A stretch of DNA of 64,000 nt from Undaria pinnatifida (lineage: Eukaryota; Sar; Phaeophyceae; Laminariales; Alariaceae), in the NCBI GenBank assembly GCA_012845835.1, contig JABAKD010000027.1:10190790-10254789 (forward strand). The letters run 5' to 3'. How positions within the stretch are numbered: position 1 is the stretch's first letter; the number at the start of each line of letters is the position of its first letter. Under the pieces are notes generated by a model. It saw only the letters and a list, made by a program, of their open reading frames with translations, was not told the DNA's origin and made no database searches. Of this stretch, positions 60,850 through 64,000 are shown in pieces. Both the position numbers and the translations under genes were made by a program.

Positions 60850-61735
60850 GGCCCTAGTAAAAACCTGGGCAGCAATCGAACAATGCCCCTGCTGATGGTA
60901 CGGGCACGTGTATGTCCATTGCGCATTGCTACCTCCGGACCAGACGGCGTAGAAGCGGCGTAGAGCATCGCTTAACCGCTTTCTAACAGCCCACATGATC
61001 CTGCCTTGAAATTAAGTGGTTCTCAAAATGGAGGTGCTGTGGCAAGAGGGTTACGCTCTGCGGTGCCACCACGTGTATGGCGAGATTGAGAACAGAGTGT
61101 TGTACGTAAAGAAGCACAGCGCGAGCCTAAACCACACCGAGCTGCTACACGTGCGTATAGGTCCACTCTCTAGACAAGTGTACACTACTACGCGTAGTTA
61201 TTGGTGTGATGATCCTCGCAATATGACCAGGTATGGTACTGCAGATGGCTATTGATAGCAACACTTTTTGTTGTTGTTGCTCTCAACAAAACCTGCCGTC
61301 TCACTTGATCACCGGACATTTCCTGTGCTCGCTCCTCCAGTCTTGGCAGATGACCGACTTGAAACAGTACCACCTGCTCAGCACGATATGGTACGTGGGT
61401 ACGTAAAGGTCAGCGCAACACCGATCGCGGCGCTCTCCCTTATGCAAGCCGAACTAACAATATCGTAAGGATGGGCAATTGGCGATATCATGAAAGCACC
61501 GATCGTGGCTGCGGTTTTGGTGGGTGCGTTTATTTCCAACCGTTCAGGCCGCGTTGAGTGCCATCACTCCGTGGCCCTCCCATTGCGACTGCCAAGGGGT
61601 GCCGCACGGAGAGGGAACACAATGCTAACCGCGTGAAAAGCTGTAGCGCTTGTTTCCTTGTAATTACTATCGCCTTGTCCTGGATCGAGATATATTTGGA
61701 TGTAAAATATTAGAGGTACTCGTTGGATCTGCGTC
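60850..61735. other. no recognisable gene
   Basis: Unique-looking sequence; no exon or repeat is supported. Confidence 0.4.
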
Positions 61736-61740
61736 CATAC

Positions 61741-62012
61741 CGACGCGTGCTACGATAAAGGTGCACAACTTTTTTTTGAGGTTCCTTACACTTTGGAGCT
61801 TAAGACATGTCTTTAACCCAAAAGCTGATTTGGAGAAAAACATAACTGCTGATGACTGGATGCAAAATCCCATGGCCTGCGAGTAGGTACACAACGAGAA
61901 TCATGCCAAAAACGGCCTATTCCCGACGATTTTGGGTTAAGGAGCCCCGTCATTCACAAAACATTTCAGACGAAAAATGCTACCTGGTGCCTCTATCGTA
62001 GCATGCATCTAC
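61741..62012. mobile_element. MITE family B, best preserved copy
   Basis: About 270 bp starting GACGCGTGCTACGATAAAGG and ending TGCCTCTATCGTAGCATGCA, clear inverted ends. The interior holds TTTGGAGCTTAAGACATG and GGGTTAAGGAGCCCCGTCAT. There is no coding capacity. Confidence 0.7.
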
Positions 62013-62928
62013 CGCTAGACTGCTGCTGCTCCAGGTATGGTACCTACAATCAATCTCCATGCACTTCGCATCCGACTCGTACCCTGTGCCTAGTATGTCG
62101 TATCTCACGGGGTTCGAGCAGTGAACCGATCGATATCGTACGATGACATATGCATGGCACGTGGTACTGATCTATGCTGTCTGTAGCAAAACCTCGCTCC
62201 TCGAAAAGCAAGCGGCGACACACTTTTATTTCCGCCTGTAGTTCTGATCTTGGCCGTACTACACAGTAGCACTCACTCGGTAATACTGTCGTCGGGATCA
62301 CCATCCTCATCGTCGCAAAACACCAACTCGTACTCGTAGTCCGAGCTCCCCCGCCAGCAAAGGTGATGGACAGTCGTAGATTCAGCAGACGTCAGGGATG
62401 TCATCAATATCACGCCCTTCATCAAAACAGCCACGAATGTCATCATTAACGTTCCTGTGGAAGCCTTCCGCATTCCGTCAACGTGGTGTCACCGAAGGTA
62501 CTCGTAGTCGTCGAGATGCTCGTACCCTGATGAGTGCGTCTGAAAGTTGACCGTGGACTTTCCCTACAGCCTGCTGGAGCTCTGACCACATGTAGAGCTA
62601 CGAGCCGTACATCAATGTTTGCTCAGCTCTGCCTCTGATTTTGAGTGGCTACGAATCGAGTAGACGACACGAATCCGACGGTACTCCGTGCTCTGTACGG
62701 CCGCACGTAGACAACGCATGAACGAATAACATCATTTTCGTCGTTTTTTTGTTTTTTTTCGTTTTTTGTCACGATTTTGCCGCGAAACCGTCAAATCCCC
62801 TGTCCCTTTACGTATACATATCGTCGCTTGCCATTGGAAACCCCAGAAAATCAAAAGGAAATTATTTTTCTGTTTCGCCACTCGCCACAAAGCAGACAAC
62901 ATCGTCGACCGATTCATGTGAAGGAAGG
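62013..62928. other. upstream region of the right-edge gene
   Basis: No exon recognised. A T-rich stretch (62745-62770) precedes the start codon at 62929, and an ATG at 62916 is followed at once by a stop. Confidence 0.4.
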
Positions 62929-63282
62929 ATGGCGTCGTTCATGGGGCGCACTGGCGCTGGTGCGGGTGCAGCAGGTCGTGCTCTCTCACCGCTCCGCAGT
63001 CGGCTGGGGTCGCCGGTGTCTCGAAACACTTTGCTGAACAGAAAACAGCACAAGAAGTACCTCTCCATGTCGCACTTGCGTGCGCTTTACAGTGAGCTGG
63101 TTGCCACTCTTGAGGACTGCACTGCTGCTTCTGGTGCTGGTGGTGCTGGTGCTAGGACAGGTGCTGCTGCTCCTGCCGCTCCTGCTTCTGTTACCACTAG
63201 CACTGTTTCAGGAGTTGACGCCGCCAGGTTTGTGAAGCAGGAGCTTCGGCTCGTCGAAATCCTCCGCGCCATCGCAGAACTG
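62929..63282 (+). CDS. CLEC16A/TT9-like (FPL domain) protein, first exon; gene continues beyond the window
   Basis: A 118-codon exon ends at a good donor (CTG then GTGAGAGG at 63283) in phase 0. The N-terminus is Gly/Ala/Ser-rich. Then SMSHLRALYSELVATLED and, after an Ala-rich loop, ARFVKQELRLVEILRAIAEL match the pattern at the start of the FPL domain, where CLEC16A and plant TT9/GFS9 have a helix pair (LDHLKYLYxxL, then a helix ending in ITEIL or IVEIV) followed by a WGD or YGD motif. That next motif must lie in an exon to the right; none was found up to 64000. Family members act in endosomal, mitophagy or vacuolar trafficking. The match is limited to two helices, so the call is moderate. 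Confidence 0.55.
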
Positions 63283-64000
63283 GTGAGAGGAACGAGAGCC
63301 TGTTGCCAGGTTGGTTGGTTGATTTTGGTCAGGTTCAGTTTGTTCTGCAGCAGGCCGTAGCAGTGTTTAGTCTTGATTCTTCGGAGAGGGCATGGAGCAT
63401 TGAGCCGATGATCAGGTCTGTCTAGTTCGTTTTGGTAGGACTGTCTGCCCCACAGATTGGGTCGAGGAGCTATGTGCAGCACAGCACTACTGCTCTGCAT
63501 AGGCCGTGCATCGTTTCCGAACGTGCTGGGTTCTTCGTGATACAACCAACAACAAACTGCGATGATATGCTCGTGGTACATGCTGTGATGAGTGACGACA
63601 GAAAGAAAACAAACTTCCAATTGCAAACTTCACAGCGGTTTACATGTTTACACGTGGTTGACACGTACTTGAAGTGTCCGTGGCCTTGTTGCACTCGCCG
63701 GCAGCGAACAACTTACAAGCATAAATAGTTCCTTGCAAGGACACAAGGATCAACCCCAACAGGCAGCAGTCAGTCAGTCGCAAGCGTACACCGCCCGCAG
63801 ACGTAAGCACCTCGTGTGTGGCCGTGCCTGTTTCCTGACAACTGCTGTAGTGTACACATATGGCTGCTGTATTGTACCCGGTACAGCAGTGGTGTACACT
63901 ACCAAGGTAGGTGGAAGTACAGAAAGGAAACTTCAAAAATTGCTACGTACTTGGAGGGTGCCAGCGCCTGGGCCCCGCCTTTGCCGTTATCATATGATAG
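63283..64000 (+). other. first intron of the right-edge gene (probable)
   Basis: No second FPL exon is visible. The sequence is unremarkable apart from a short TTGGTTGG patch after the donor. Confidence 0.4.

Overview
This is nuclear DNA from an intron-rich eukaryote. The best guess is a stramenopile, most like a brown alga. The genes have many small exons and introns of about 0.3-2.6 kb with GT-AG (occasionally GC-AG) borders. TTAGGG-type interstitial repeats, long poly-G/C runs and a dense population of small transposons fit that guess. There are no bacterial-style operons, rRNA genes or CRISPR arrays. The species assignment is inference, not proof.

Five real genes can be reconstructed by joining exons in phase. 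(1) + strand, <404-6747: the 3' part of an AGC-family protein kinase with an acidic insert in its activation loop. (2) - strand, 16308-13512: the C-terminal part of a tail-anchored TPR co-chaperone resembling FKBP42/TWD1 and FKBP8. (3) + strand, 24986-32190: a complete seven-exon peroxisomal 2,4-dienoyl-CoA reductase (SDR family, 287 aa) ending in the PTS1 signal SKL. (4) - strand, 37915-34.9 kb: a small unrecognised protein with a membrane hairpin, one intron of which holds a ~740-bp GTA/TAC microsatellite. (5) + strand, 38289-52525: an eleven-exon gene for a ~1153-aa protein with signal peptide, GH16 glucanase-like ectodomain, about seven membrane spans and a ~600-aa low-complexity tail. A sixth gene (+, from 62929) begins at the right edge and looks like a CLEC16A/FPL-family protein. 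Genes 4 and 5 are divergent and share a ~370-bp promoter region.

The rest is repeat-derived. 6.75-13.5 kb holds tandem arrays and MITE-like elements. 18.0-23.9 kb is a retroelement cluster: a TIR element, a perfect-looking palindrome carrying a tRNA-Ser-like head, a decayed Ty3/gypsy integrase, a solo LTR and a miniature LTR element (TRIM) whose primer-binding site matches tRNA-Ser. 32.2-34.8 kb and 52.5-62.9 kb hold duplications, tRNA-derived SINEs, foldback elements and LINE 3' ends, some nested.

The most interesting candidate is gene 5. Its GH16 fold is well preserved, but the catalytic ExDxxE signature reads RVNIVE. With seven membrane spans and a long tail it looks like a beta-glucan-binding membrane receptor rather than an enzyme. 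That function is inference.
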